Origin: Mucilaginibacter xinganensis
GTDB taxonomy: Bacteria; Bacteroidota; Bacteroidia; Sphingobacteriales; Sphingobacteriaceae
Assembly (NCBI RefSeq): GCF_002257585.1
Contig: NZ_CP022743.1
Location: 2,418,001-2,482,000, forward strand
DNA: 64,000 nt
Direction: 5' to 3'
A program made the position numbers and the translations under genes. The notes beneath the pieces were generated by a model. That model did no database searches. It was not told the DNA's origin and saw only the letters and a program-made list of their open reading frames with translations. Positions 47,993 to 56,584 of this stretch are shown piece after piece; position 1 is the stretch's first letter; each line of letters begins with the position of its first letter.

Positions 47993-49285
47993 ATGAAAGA
48001 AAATAGGGTAGGGAGCTACCGGTGGGTAGTAGTAGCCCTTTTGTTTTTTGCGACAACAATTAACTATCTGGACAGGCAGATTATTGGTTTATTGAAACCA
48101 ACACTGGAAACGCAGTTCCGGTGGACTGAAATTGATTATGGACATATTGTAACAGCATTTACAGCTGCCTATGCTGCCGGTTTATTGATCTTTGGTAATA
48201 TCATTGATAGAATAGGCACCAAATTAGGATACACTATTTCTATAATTCTGTGGAGTTTAGCGGCGATGCTTCATGCTATTGTTAAAAGTACCACAGGGTT
48301 TATATTTGTAAGGATGGGGTTGGGTATTGGTGAATCAGGTAATTTTCCGGCAGCCATAAAAGCGGTTGCGGAGTGGTTTCCCAGAAAAGAGCGCGCGTTC
48401 GCTACGGGGATATTTAATTCAGGAGCTAACATCGGTGCGGTTACTGCACCTGTGCTCGTCCCGTGGATTTTAGGGATTTACGGCTGGCAAATGGCATTTA
48501 TAATTACGGGTGCAATTGGTTTTATCTGGCTTATATTTTGGCTGATATTTTATGAAATCCCTTCAAAGCATAAAAAGGTAACTACAACCGAATATGAACA
48601 TATTCACAGCGACGAAGATGAAGTTGTGGTTGACGGAGTTGATGAGCCGAAAGTTAAATGGGAAACGCTTTTGAGCAAAAGACAAACCTGGACATTTGTT
48701 GCCGGAAAGCTGTTAACAGATCCCATTTGGTATTTCTTTTTATTCTGGCTGCCCTCATATTTCGCAAGTACGTTTAACCTCGACTTGAAAAAGCCAAGTT
48801 TGCCTTTGGTAATAGTTTACTCTGCAACTACTATCGGTAGTATTGGTGGTGGTTATCTTTCTTCGTGGCTTATAAAAAAAGGATGGCCGGTTTTTAAGGC
48901 GCGGAAGGTTTCTATGCTGATATTTGCAATTTGTGTAGTGCCGATTATAACAGCGCGGTTCGCTACGGGAATTTGGCAGGCAGTTGGCTTAATAGCGCTG
49001 GCGGCTGCCGCTCACCAGGCCTGGAGCGCAACCATCTTTACTACGGCCTCAGATATGTTTCCAAAAAGGGCAATAAGTTCTGTAGTGGGTATTGGGAGCA
49101 TGGCGGGTGCTGTAGGGGGCATATTCTTTCCTGCGCTAATCGGCTATATTTTGGAAACCTATAAAGAAGCCGGGCACCTTGTAATTGGTTATAATATTAT
49201 TTTCACCATTTGCGGGTTTGCTTATTTACTGGCCTGGTTAATTATGCACCTGCTTTCGCCCACCATGAAAAGAGTTGAATTATAA
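47993..49285 (+). CDS. exuT: MFS hexuronate transporter (ExuT-like, ACS family)
   Basis: 430 residues with 12 hydrophobic segments in two six-helix halves separated by a charged loop (YEHIHSDEDEVVVDGVDEPK). MFS signatures: TTINYLDRQIIGLLKPTLE, then GFIFVRMGLGIGESGNFPAAIKAVAEWFPRKERAFATGIF and FNSGANIGAVTAPVLVPW. The NYLDRQ start and GESGNFPAA block are typical of ExuT/GudP-type anion:cation symporters that import hexuronates or aldonates. It lies 20 bp after the aldolase and 1 bp before the dehydrogenase, within the operon. Confidence 0.92.
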   Translation: MKENRVGSYRWVVVALLFFATTINYLDRQIIGLLKPTLETQFRWTEIDYGHIVTAFTAAYAAGLLIFGNIIDRIGTKLGYTISIILWSLAAMLHAIVKSTTGFIFVRMGLGIGESGNFPAAIKAVAEWFPRKERAFATGIFNSGANIGAVTAPVLVPWILGIYGWQMAFIITGAIGFIWLIFWLIFYEIPSKHKKVTTTEYEHIHSDEDEVVVDGVDEPKVKWETLLSKRQTWTFVAGKLLTDPIWYFFLFWLPSYFASTFNLDLKKPSLPLVIVYSATTIGSIGGGYLSSWLIKKGWPVFKARKVSMLIFAICVVPIITARFATGIWQAVGLIALAAAAHQAWSATIFTTASDMFPKRAISSVVGIGSMAGAVGGIFFPALIGYILETYKEAGHLVIGYNIIFTICGFAYLLAWLIMHLLSPTMKRVEL

Positions 49286-49286
49286 A

Positions 49287-50306
49287 ATGAAGACATTGAT
49301 CTGTACCACTCCTGGCAGCCTGGAATATAAAAAGGGTGAAAAGCCTGTTTTGCAAAAAGGCCATGCTATTATAAAAGTAAAACGTATAGGCATTTGCGGA
49401 ACAGACCTGCATGCCTTTGAAGGCACGCAGCCTTATTTTGACTACCCGCGCATCCTGGGGCATGAGCTTTCGGGTGAGTTAATTGAATTTGACGACGCTC
49501 CCGGGTTCAACATCGGTGAGCAGGTGACCTTTATTCCATATTTTAATTGCGGAACTTGCATAGCCTGCCGCAGCGAAAAACCTAACTGCTGTGTAAACAT
49601 AAAAGTTTGCGGTGTGCATATTGATGGCGGAATGGTAGAATATCTTTCTGTGCCCTCTTATTCTCTGGTGCATGGCGGCAGCTTAAGCTATGATGAACTG
49701 GCGTTGGTTGAACCTTTGGCCATTGGTGCGCATGGTATTAGCCGCGCCTATGTACAGAGCGGAGAATTTGTTTTGGTGATTGGAGCGGGCCCTATAGGTT
49801 TGGGTGTGATGGAATTTGCAAGAATAGCAGGCGCCCGGGTAATAGCCATGGATGTAAATGCTTCGCGGCTTGAGTTTTGTAAAGTCCATTTGAAAATCGA
49901 TCATGTAATTAATGCGGCAGATGCAAATGTGTCGGAAGAGTTAAGAACAATAACCGGGGGCGACATGCCTGCTGTAGTGATTGATGCCACAGGAAGCCTG
50001 AAAGCGATTAATAATGCCTTCCAATACATGGCGCATGGTGCACGGTTTGTGCTGATTGGCTTGCAGAAAGGAGACCTTAGTTTTAGTCACCCTGAATTTC
50101 ATAAGCGGGAGGCAACTTTAATGAGCAGCAGGAACGCTACCCGCAAGGATTTTGAGCACGTAATTGCCTGTATGAAAAATGGGTTAGTTGATCCCAAAAC
50201 TTACATAACACATAAGGTTGGCTTTAGTAAAGTGAAAAGGGAGTTTGGAAGCTGGTTAAAGCCCGAAACGGGGGTAATAAAGGCAATGGTTTCTTTAGAT
50301 GAATAA
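49287..50306 (+). CDS. Zinc-dependent alcohol/polyol dehydrogenase (RspB/LgoD-like)
   Basis: The start is ATG 49287 (MKTLICTTPGSLEYKKGEK), one base after exuT's stop; the frame can also open from TTG 49275. 339 residues of the medium-chain dehydrogenase family. Catalytic zinc site in RIGICGTDLHAFEG and LGHELSGE, structural four-Cys zinc lobe in CGTCIACRSEKPNC, NAD-binding VLVIGAGPIGLGVM. Sequence and operon position suggest that it reduces or oxidises a uronate-derived sugar acid (fructuronate/tagaturonate to an aldonate, or L-galactonate/L-gulonate oxidation), in place of UxaB/UxuB. The exact substrate is inference. Confidence 0.88.
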   Translation: MKTLICTTPGSLEYKKGEKPVLQKGHAIIKVKRIGICGTDLHAFEGTQPYFDYPRILGHELSGELIEFDDAPGFNIGEQVTFIPYFNCGTCIACRSEKPNCCVNIKVCGVHIDGGMVEYLSVPSYSLVHGGSLSYDELALVEPLAIGAHGISRAYVQSGEFVLVIGAGPIGLGVMEFARIAGARVIAMDVNASRLEFCKVHLKIDHVINAADANVSEELRTITGGDMPAVVIDATGSLKAINNAFQYMAHGARFVLIGLQKGDLSFSHPEFHKREATLMSSRNATRKDFEHVIACMKNGLVDPKTYITHKVGFSKVKREFGSWLKPETGVIKAMVSLDE

Positions 50307-50314
50307 TCAACCTG

Positions 50315-51124
50315 TTAAAAAGAGCCCGAATTACTTATCCCTTTCAGAAAATCAAGTACTGCTGCATTGAATGCGTTGGGTTGCTCCAGGTTAGGCAGAT
50401 GGCCGGCGTCTTCAATCACAACCAATTTGCAGTTTTGAAGGTTTTGCTGTAATTCTTCTGCTTTGGCAACCGGGGTAAATTCATCCTGCCGGCCAACTAT
50501 TACAAGGGTAGGGATGTTTATGGTTGGTAAAACTACTTTGAGATAGTCAATCCGTTCGGCCCTTGCCCGTAAAGCAGTTGCGGCTCCTTTCGGTGAAGAT
50601 GCTTTCATCATTTTTAAAACATGGGCAGCTGCTTCCGGTTGGGATGAAACATGTTCGGGTTTTAACATTTTATAGATTACCTCGTTGGAATAAGAGTCCA
50701 TCCCTTCTTTTTCCAAACGATCAGCGGTATCATACCGGCCCTGCTTTACTTCTGGCGTATCCATGCCGGCAAATGTATCGGCAAAAATTAAACTTTTTAT
50801 TCTTTTGGGCGCCTGTCTGAAAATTTCCATGATGATTTGCCCGCCCTGCGATAACCCTGCTAAATGGAAGCGATCAACCTCCAAAGCTTCCATTAACGCC
50901 AGCAGATCTGTCGCATAATCTTCAAACCTGGTTAGTTTGGGTAAGCCGCTTTTTCCATATCCCCTTAAATCAGGTGTAATAACCTGGTATAAAGTTGAAA
51001 ACGATGCGATTTGGGGGGCCCACATAGTGTGGTCAAAAGGATGCCCGTGCACCAGCAGGATTGGGTCTCCCTGCCCGGTTAGTTTATAGTAAATTTTTAC
51101 GTTATTAGCTAAAATTACAGGCAT
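50315..51124 (-). CDS. Alpha/beta-fold hydrolase
   Basis: From ATG 51124 (MPVILANNVKIYYKLTG) it encodes 269 residues; 51151 would add 9. A typical alpha/beta hydrolase: oxyanion region ILLVHGHPFDHTMW, nucleophile elbow AGLSQGG (Ser), Asp in IVGRQDEFTP and His in DAGHLPNLEQP. Family members include esterases, haloperoxidases and lactonases; DRFHLAGLSQGGQI together with the short cap (residues ~125-190) fits the 3-oxoadipate enol-lactonase-like subgroup, but I would not assign a substrate. It is convergent with the uronate operon, 8 bp from its last stop, and encoded downstream of the CDGSH gene. Confidence 0.88.
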   Translation of the reverse strand: MPVILANNVKIYYKLTGQGDPILLVHGHPFDHTMWAPQIASFSTLYQVITPDLRGYGKSGLPKLTRFEDYATDLLALMEALEVDRFHLAGLSQGGQIIMEIFRQAPKRIKSLIFADTFAGMDTPEVKQGRYDTADRLEKEGMDSYSNEVIYKMLKPEHVSSQPEAAAHVLKMMKASSPKGAATALRARAERIDYLKVVLPTINIPTLVIVGRQDEFTPVAKAEELQQNLQNCKLVVIEDAGHLPNLEQPNAFNAAVLDFLKGISNSGSF

Positions 51125-51150
51125 TTGAAAGGGATTTTTTACAGAACCCA

Positions 51151-51181
51151 AACTTACGAAGTTTTTAAGGCTTCGTAAGTT
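51151..51181. terminator. Hairpin AACTTACGAAG/CTTCGTAAGTT
   Basis: Perfect 11-bp arms (51151-51161 and 51171-51181) around a 9-nt loop, with T-runs on both sides. It lies between the CDGSH gene and the hydrolase gene, which are both on the minus strand, so it may separate their transcripts. Confidence 0.55.
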
Positions 51182-51195
51182 TTTGAAAGATCAAA

Positions 51196-51420
51196 TTACA
51201 CTTTCTTTGGGGGGAGATCAAATGCAATTGCATTATGTTCAAAGTGACCTTTATGAGACCCATCGCAAAATGGTTTGTTTGCTGAAAGGCCGCAGCGGCA
51301 AATGGAAACAATAGTACGGCCTTGTAAGCCATATTCGTTACCCTGCATATCAACAATTTCAAAGTCGCCCTCTATTTTTACAGAGCCATTATTGTTTATA
51401 GTAAGTTTAGTTTTTTCCAT
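51196..51420 (-). CDS. CDGSH-type [2Fe-2S] protein
   Basis: From ATG 51420 it encodes 74 residues (MEKTKLTINNNGSVKIEGDF start). It has the mononuclear CDGSH motif C-x-C-x2-[ST]-x3-P-x-C-D-G-x-H, here CRCGLSANKPFCDGSHK at ~42-58, which binds a redox-active 2Fe-2S cluster through three Cys and one His. MitoNEET-like soluble single-domain form. Role unknown, electron transfer or iron-sulfur handling is likely. The ORF also opens at 51447 (9 extra residues). Confidence 0.92.
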   Translation of the reverse strand: MEKTKLTINNNGSVKIEGDFEIVDMQGNEYGLQGRTIVSICRCGLSANKPFCDGSHKGHFEHNAIAFDLPPKKV

Positions 51421-51633
51421 AAATTTTGATTTTTGCGAAGGTAACATATCCTTTTGGCATCAGTAATAAAATGTTGCTTATATAGATAAATTCTAATTAA
51501 ATAACAGATGCAATTTTTTACGGAAACTGCGTTATTTAGTAGAACCAAGCAGTTGAGGAATATTAAAAAAATATTTTGAACTTTAATAAACCAACGCCTT
51601 TTTAACCAATTATATATTTTACCTAAGCCAGTT

Positions 51634-52389
51634 ATGACGTACCCCGGTTATACCATTCAGCAGCATGCTGTTGATATCACAAGTGTTAAAGCCATCCAAC
51701 AACAATTAAATGAAAAGGGCTGTGGCCCTGTTAAAGTTAATGGCGACTATGACCTTGACACATGCTATGCGGTTATGCTTTTTCAAACACGATTTAATGA
51801 CGTAAACGGAAACCCGCTGGACGCTGACGGCATTGTTGGCCCTATTACCTGGGCTGCGTTATTTGGCGTGAAAAATATTAAGGCTATAGTTACACCGCCA
51901 AACAGGCTGCTTTCCGCAGTTTTGGACATCGCAAGGTCGCAAATTGGTGTTACAGAGTTTCCCGCCGGAAGTAATGATGGCCCAAGCGTATATAAATACC
52001 ATGATGCCGCCGGTATTGCTAGTGGACAGCGCTGGTCAATGGCGTTTGTTTACTGGTGTTTTAATCAGGCTTGTACAAATTTAGTAATGGAAAACCCTGT
52101 TTTTAAAACTGGTGATGTAACACAGGGATGGTTAAAAGCAAAAGGGAAAATATTAACCAACCATGATGCCAAGCTAAATACCTCACTTATTTTACCCGGA
52201 CAGGTATTCATTATTTCCACAGGGCCGGGATTGGGGCATTCCGGATTTGTTGAGAAAAACGAAAATGGCATGTTAACCACAATTGAAGGTAACGTATGTG
52301 CAAACAGCAGCGATGGCCAGGTAGGTGTTTTTAGGCGTACCGGAAGGATAATTGATACAATCAATACAGGCTTTATCCAGTTTGAATAA
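51634..52389 (+). CDS. Peptidoglycan-binding/CHAP-like protein with substituted catalytic Cys
   Basis: 251 residues. N-terminal peptidoglycan-binding domain at ~14-80 (VKAIQQQLNEKGCGPVKVNG, GIVGPITWAALFG). C-terminal CHAP/NlpC-like amidase region at ~95-250: SQIGVTEFPAGSNDGPSVYK, WSMAFVYWCFNQA and LGHSGFVEKNENGMLTTIEG (His in GHSGFV). The motif that usually reads WC-x-x-F (catalytic Cys) is WSMAF here, with codon TCA, so the nucleophile is a Ser. No signal peptide is visible, so export by lysis or as a phage-derived lysin is possible. It may bind rather than cut peptidoglycan. Confidence 0.82.
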   Translation: MTYPGYTIQQHAVDITSVKAIQQQLNEKGCGPVKVNGDYDLDTCYAVMLFQTRFNDVNGNPLDADGIVGPITWAALFGVKNIKAIVTPPNRLLSAVLDIARSQIGVTEFPAGSNDGPSVYKYHDAAGIASGQRWSMAFVYWCFNQACTNLVMENPVFKTGDVTQGWLKAKGKILTNHDAKLNTSLILPGQVFIISTGPGLGHSGFVEKNENGMLTTIEGNVCANSSDGQVGVFRRTGRIIDTINTGFIQFE

Positions 52390-52438
52390 GGCCTTTCGGG
52401 TGCTGCGTAACTTCCTGCTTCCTGAACCTTGATTTAAA

Positions 52439-53125
52439 TTAGCTATTGCTGAGTAATACTTTTTCCAGCACCTGCCAAACATTATTACCCACTATTTTAG
52501 CGCCTTCAACGGTTGGATGGATGCCATCTTTTTGGTTTAACGCAGGTACACCACCAACATCTTTTAAAAGAAAAGGCATCAGGGTCATTTTGTTTTTGGC
52601 TGCCAGTTCAGGAAAAATGGCTTTAAAACTGTAGGCATAGGCGCTGCCCATGTTCGGAGGTACCTGCATGCCCAGCATCACTAATTTGGCATTGGGATAT
52701 TTTATTTTAACAGTATCAATTATAGCCTGCAGGTTTTGAACGGTTTCGCTCACCGGGATACCCCGCAAGCCATCATTGGCACCCAGCTCCAATACAAACA
52801 CATCAACTTTTTGCTTCAGTATCCAGGTGATCCGCGCTTTCCCTCCGGCAGAGGTTTCGCCGCTTACGCCCGCATTTACCACTTTGTAATGGAGCTTTGC
52901 CGCATCTATTTTTTGTTGTACCACTCCCGGGAACGCCTGTGACGGATCATCGAGCCCATAGCCGGCTGTAAGGCTATCGCCAAAAAACAAAACGGTTTTA
53001 TCACTAAACGAAGAGTCAGGTTTATTAGCAGCTACTTGTGGCTCTGCTGGTTTTGCTTTTTTATCGCCGCAGGCTCCCAGAAAAAAAAGTGCAGTTAGTA
53101 AGCAGATGATCTTTAATTTGTGCAT
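52439..53125 (-). CDS. GDSL-type esterase/lysophospholipase lipoprotein (TesA-like)
   Basis: From ATG 53125 (MHKLKIICLLTALFFLGAC) it encodes 228 residues with a lipobox FLGAC; the frame also opens at a non-ATG codon at 53137. SGNH hydrolase blocks: VLFFGDSLTAGYG (Ser), GETSAGGKAR (Gly), LGANDGLRG (Asn) and KDGIHPTVEGAK (Asp-x-x-His). It is close to E. coli TesA/arylesterase. It lies 34 bp after a FtsX-type permease and next to its ATPase gene, the conserved tesA-ybbA-ybbP neighbourhood. Periplasmic or outer-membrane-anchored. Confidence 0.92.
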   Translation of the reverse strand: MHKLKIICLLTALFFLGACGDKKAKPAEPQVAANKPDSSFSDKTVLFFGDSLTAGYGLDDPSQAFPGVVQQKIDAAKLHYKVVNAGVSGETSAGGKARITWILKQKVDVFVLELGANDGLRGIPVSETVQNLQAIIDTVKIKYPNAKLVMLGMQVPPNMGSAYAYSFKAIFPELAAKNKMTLMPFLLKDVGGVPALNQKDGIHPTVEGAKIVGNNVWQVLEKVLLSNS

Positions 53126-53159
53126 GTCAATTTTCAATTAAAAGTTCCGGGTCGATTAA

Positions 53160-55712
53160 CTAATTTCCTCTTAGAATCTCTAAAGGAGGTTTATTCAAGA
53201 CACCGCGGCTGTTCAATAAGCCGATGATTATAGTTAGCAACGATATTATAAAAAACAATATTACTGCGGGCAATAAATTAATAGTAAACGGCACTTCGAA
53301 GCTGTATTTAGCTAAAAGCCAGCTACCGGAAATTGCTATAACTATTCCGGTAAGTGCGGATAATGATCCTAAAAACAGGTATTCCAAAGCGGCGATGGTA
53401 AATATTTGTTTACGGCTGCCGCCAAGTGTACGCAGTAACACGCTCTCCTGGATGCGCTGGTATTTACTGATCCTTACTGACGCAACTAAAACTACTATCC
53501 CTGTTATGATGCTGAAAGCGCTCATGAAACGGATAACGTAGCCTATTTTATCTAAAAGCCCGTCAATTACATTTAAAACCAGGCCGAGGTCAATTATTGA
53601 GATATTAGGGAACTGCCTAACTACCGCCTGCTGGAATTTTGCCGACGCTTTTGCCGACGGAACATGGGTAAGCAGCACATGAAACTGTGGTGCATCCTCC
53701 AAAACTCCGGCCGGGAATACGATTTGGAAATTAGTTTGGATCTTGTTCCAGTTTACCTGCCTTACACTGCTAACAATGGCGGGCATGGGCACTCCCTGCA
53801 CATTAAACACCAGATGATCGCCCACGTTCACATGGTTGCGTTTAGAGAAGTTATCTTCAATAGAAACCGGGATCTCTTTGCCCGGTGCCGACTTACCAAC
53901 CCACTCGCCTTTTATTATTTTCTCGGTGGCGCTAAGGGTATCGCGGTAAGTAACCCGGTAATCCCATGTAAAAGCACGAACAGGGATTTTAAGCGTGGTG
54001 TCTTTTTTTACATCAGCCTCAGTTTTACCGTTGATTTTCTCCAGTTTAACGGCTACAATTGGCACCTGCTGAAGTACCGGCAAGCCTTGCTGTTTAGTTA
54101 ATTGGGCCACTGCTTTTTGCTGGCCGGTTTGAATATCAAACAGGATCATGTTTGATTGGTTGCCGCTTGACGAAAGGCTGATTTGCCCCATCAAAATACT
54201 TTGAATAAAAAACAGGATGCAAATAAACGTCGTGCTAAGCCCGATTGATACTATCAGGATGATAGTTTGGTTGTTGGGGCGGTAAAGGTTGGCAAAACCC
54301 TGCCTGAATAAATAACTCCAGGTGCTCTTGATAAAAAGCCGCATTAAGGTCATTAAAAGCCATGCGGTGAAAGCCAGTACCATGAAAGCGATGATAATGC
54401 CTATGGTAAAAAATATGCTCGCCAGCCAGCTGTCGAGTTGTAAAAAGGTGAAAGAAAGCACGAAAAGTACGATGAGCAAATAAACCAGCCACCTGTACGG
54501 GTCGCGGGCCACGTTTACACTGTCGTAATTCATTCGCAGCGTATTTAACGGCGAGATATTGCGAATGGAAATGAGCGGTAACAGCGCAAATAAGATGGAA
54601 ATAATTACGCCCAGTAAAATTCCTTGTCCTATGGCCAGCCAGGAAATGTCGGTAGAGATAGTGATCGGTAAAAAATCCTTCATTACCATTGGTAAAAGGC
54701 GCTGAATAGATGTGCCCAGCACCGCACCCGCTACAGCCCCAATGATGCCTATACCTACAATTTGGATCAGGTAGATTAAAAATGCTTCTGAAGCTTTCAC
54801 GCCCAGGCAACGCATTATAGCTATGGATGCAATCTTTTCGCGGATATAAATATGAATGGCGCTGGCTACGCCCACGCAGCCTAGCAGCAAAGCAATAAAG
54901 CCAACAAGCGATAAAAAACGGGTGAGGTCACCAAAAGAGCGGCCGGTGTTTTCTTTTCGGATCTCGACAGTCTCAACGTTCATTTCCGCTTTGTCCAGCT
55001 TTGGCTGGATGGCTTTTACCAGCTTTGATATATTTACCGGCTTTTTATATTGATAATAGTAGTTGTAGCTGATGCGGCTGCCTTTTTTGGAGAGGCCGGT
55101 TTGCTGGAGGTATTGCAGGGGGATATAGACAATTGGTGCTATGCCCGACGAAACACCTGTTTGTCCGGGTGCTTTGTCCAGGATCCCGGCAATTAAAAAG
55201 GTAACCTCGCCTACTTTGACAGAATCATTTACATGCACATTAAACTGTAAGGCCAATGTTTTATCAATCAGGGCTGTTTTTCCTTTTTTAAAGGAAGAGC
55301 CTGCTGCCACCGGTTCAGTTTCGAGGCTGCCGTAATAGGGAAAACCTCCCTGTAATGCCCGTACCTGTACTAATCTGGTTCCCTGCGTTTTTGGAAAATA
55401 GATCATTGAAGCAAAGTCGCGTTCTTCTGATCGCTGGTTTCCGAGCGAATCAAGTAATGGTTTTACTGCAGTATCCGCGGGTTTGTTTCCCGATATCACC
55501 AGGTCGGCACCGATCAACGTTGCCGCCTGTGCATTAATATCATTTTGCAGGTTATACCTGAATGAATAAATAGCCACCAAAGCAGCTATTCCAAATACAA
55601 TGGCCGAAATGAACAGCAACAACCGCGAGCGGTTTTTCCTGCTATCCCGCAGGGCCATTTGAAAAAGCCAGGAGATATTTATTTTTCTTTTAGTAATTGA
55701 ATTGATGTCCAT
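53160..55712 (-). CDS. ABC transporter permease (FtsX/YbbP-like)
   Basis: 850 residues with about ten membrane segments. N-terminal helix at ~33-50 (LLLFISAIVFGIAALVAIYS) and a large periplasmic MacB-like domain. First FtsX block at ~265-385 (FLSLVGFIALLLGCVGVASA, IREKIASIAIMRCLGVKASE). Central helices at ~415-500, then a second periplasmic domain. C-terminal FtsX block (FMSAFSIITGIVVLVASVRI, QRIQESVLLRTLGGSRKQIF) ends ILRGN. The duplicated FtsX unit resembles E. coli YbbP. Such systems are thought to extract or act on envelope lipids or lipoproteins with YbbA and TesA. It is translated after the ATPase gene (7-bp gap). Confidence 0.9.
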   Translation of the reverse strand: MDINSITKRKINISWLFQMALRDSRKNRSRLLLFISAIVFGIAALVAIYSFRYNLQNDINAQAATLIGADLVISGNKPADTAVKPLLDSLGNQRSEERDFASMIYFPKTQGTRLVQVRALQGGFPYYGSLETEPVAAGSSFKKGKTALIDKTLALQFNVHVNDSVKVGEVTFLIAGILDKAPGQTGVSSGIAPIVYIPLQYLQQTGLSKKGSRISYNYYYQYKKPVNISKLVKAIQPKLDKAEMNVETVEIRKENTGRSFGDLTRFLSLVGFIALLLGCVGVASAIHIYIREKIASIAIMRCLGVKASEAFLIYLIQIVGIGIIGAVAGAVLGTSIQRLLPMVMKDFLPITISTDISWLAIGQGILLGVIISILFALLPLISIRNISPLNTLRMNYDSVNVARDPYRWLVYLLIVLFVLSFTFLQLDSWLASIFFTIGIIIAFMVLAFTAWLLMTLMRLFIKSTWSYLFRQGFANLYRPNNQTIILIVSIGLSTTFICILFFIQSILMGQISLSSSGNQSNMILFDIQTGQQKAVAQLTKQQGLPVLQQVPIVAVKLEKINGKTEADVKKDTTLKIPVRAFTWDYRVTYRDTLSATEKIIKGEWVGKSAPGKEIPVSIEDNFSKRNHVNVGDHLVFNVQGVPMPAIVSSVRQVNWNKIQTNFQIVFPAGVLEDAPQFHVLLTHVPSAKASAKFQQAVVRQFPNISIIDLGLVLNVIDGLLDKIGYVIRFMSAFSIITGIVVLVASVRISKYQRIQESVLLRTLGGSRKQIFTIAALEYLFLGSLSALTGIVIAISGSWLLAKYSFEVPFTINLLPAVILFFIISLLTIIIGLLNSRGVLNKPPLEILRGN

Positions 55713-55719
55713 CGCCCGG

Positions 55720-56409
55720 TTATCCTTTATCAGTTAAATCATCAGCCACCAGTTTACCACCTTTAATGCGGATGATCCTCTGCGTTTTGGCTGCAAGTTC
55801 CAGGTCGTGCGTTACTACAACCAGCGTTGTACCAGCCTCTCTGTTCAAGTCAAAAAGTAACTTTACAACTTTTTCACTGGTTTCGGCGTCAAGGTTTCCG
55901 GTGGGTTCATCAGCAAATAAGATCCTCGGCGCATTTGAGAATGCCCGGGCCAGCGACACCCTTTGCTGTTCGCCGCCGGATAATTGGGTAGGGTAATGGT
56001 GACTTCGGTCCGCAAGCCCCACCTTGTCTAATAGATCCATTGCCCTTGTACGGATATTTTTTTCGCCGCGAAGCTCCAGCGGAACCATTACATTCTCCAG
56101 CGCGGTTAAGGTAGGCAACAGCTGGAAATTTTGGAAAATAAAGCCGATATATTGGTTACGCACCTGGGCCAGCTGGTCTTCGGTAAGTGTACCAAGGTTA
56201 ATGCCGTTTAATTCTACAATTCCAGATGTGGCTCTGTCAAGCCCTGCGCAAAGGCCAAGCAGCGTTGTTTTACCGCTGCCCGATGGCCCTACAATGGCAT
56301 TTGTTGATCCGGCGATAACGGCGAAATTTATATGATCAAGCACAGTAAGGGTTTTACCTGCGCTTTGATATGTTTTTGTAAGATTTGAAATACGAAGGAT
56401 ATTTTCCAC
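55720..56409 (-). CDS. ABC transporter ATP-binding protein (YbbA/LolD-like)
   Basis: 229 residues. Walker A GPSGSGKTTLLGL, Q-loop IGFIFQNFQLLPTLTALENV, signature LSGGEQQRVSLARA, Walker B RILFADEPTGNLD and H-loop VVVTHDLELA, all intact. The ENVMVPLELRG region is typical of LolD/MacB/YbbA class ATPases. It is the first gene of the minus-strand unit ATPase-permease-esterase. Confidence 0.93.
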   Translation of the reverse strand: MENILRISNLTKTYQSAGKTLTVLDHINFAVIAGSTNAIVGPSGSGKTTLLGLCAGLDRATSGIVELNGINLGTLTEDQLAQVRNQYIGFIFQNFQLLPTLTALENVMVPLELRGEKNIRTRAMDLLDKVGLADRSHHYPTQLSGGEQQRVSLARAFSNAPRILFADEPTGNLDAETSEKVVKLLFDLNREAGTTLVVVTHDLELAAKTQRIIRIKGGKLVADDLTDKG

Positions 56410-56584
56410 TATTAGCCTTATTTATTTATAGATAGTGAAAATATGTTTTTGTTACTTATTTCAGGCTAAATTGAGTTTCAGTTGTTGCAAATGTTGTAAA
56501 AGTTATACTTCAATGACATACGTTGCTGCCAGTACTTATGTTGATGTTCGTTCCTGCTTTAAAAGAGGCTACTATAAAACACGC

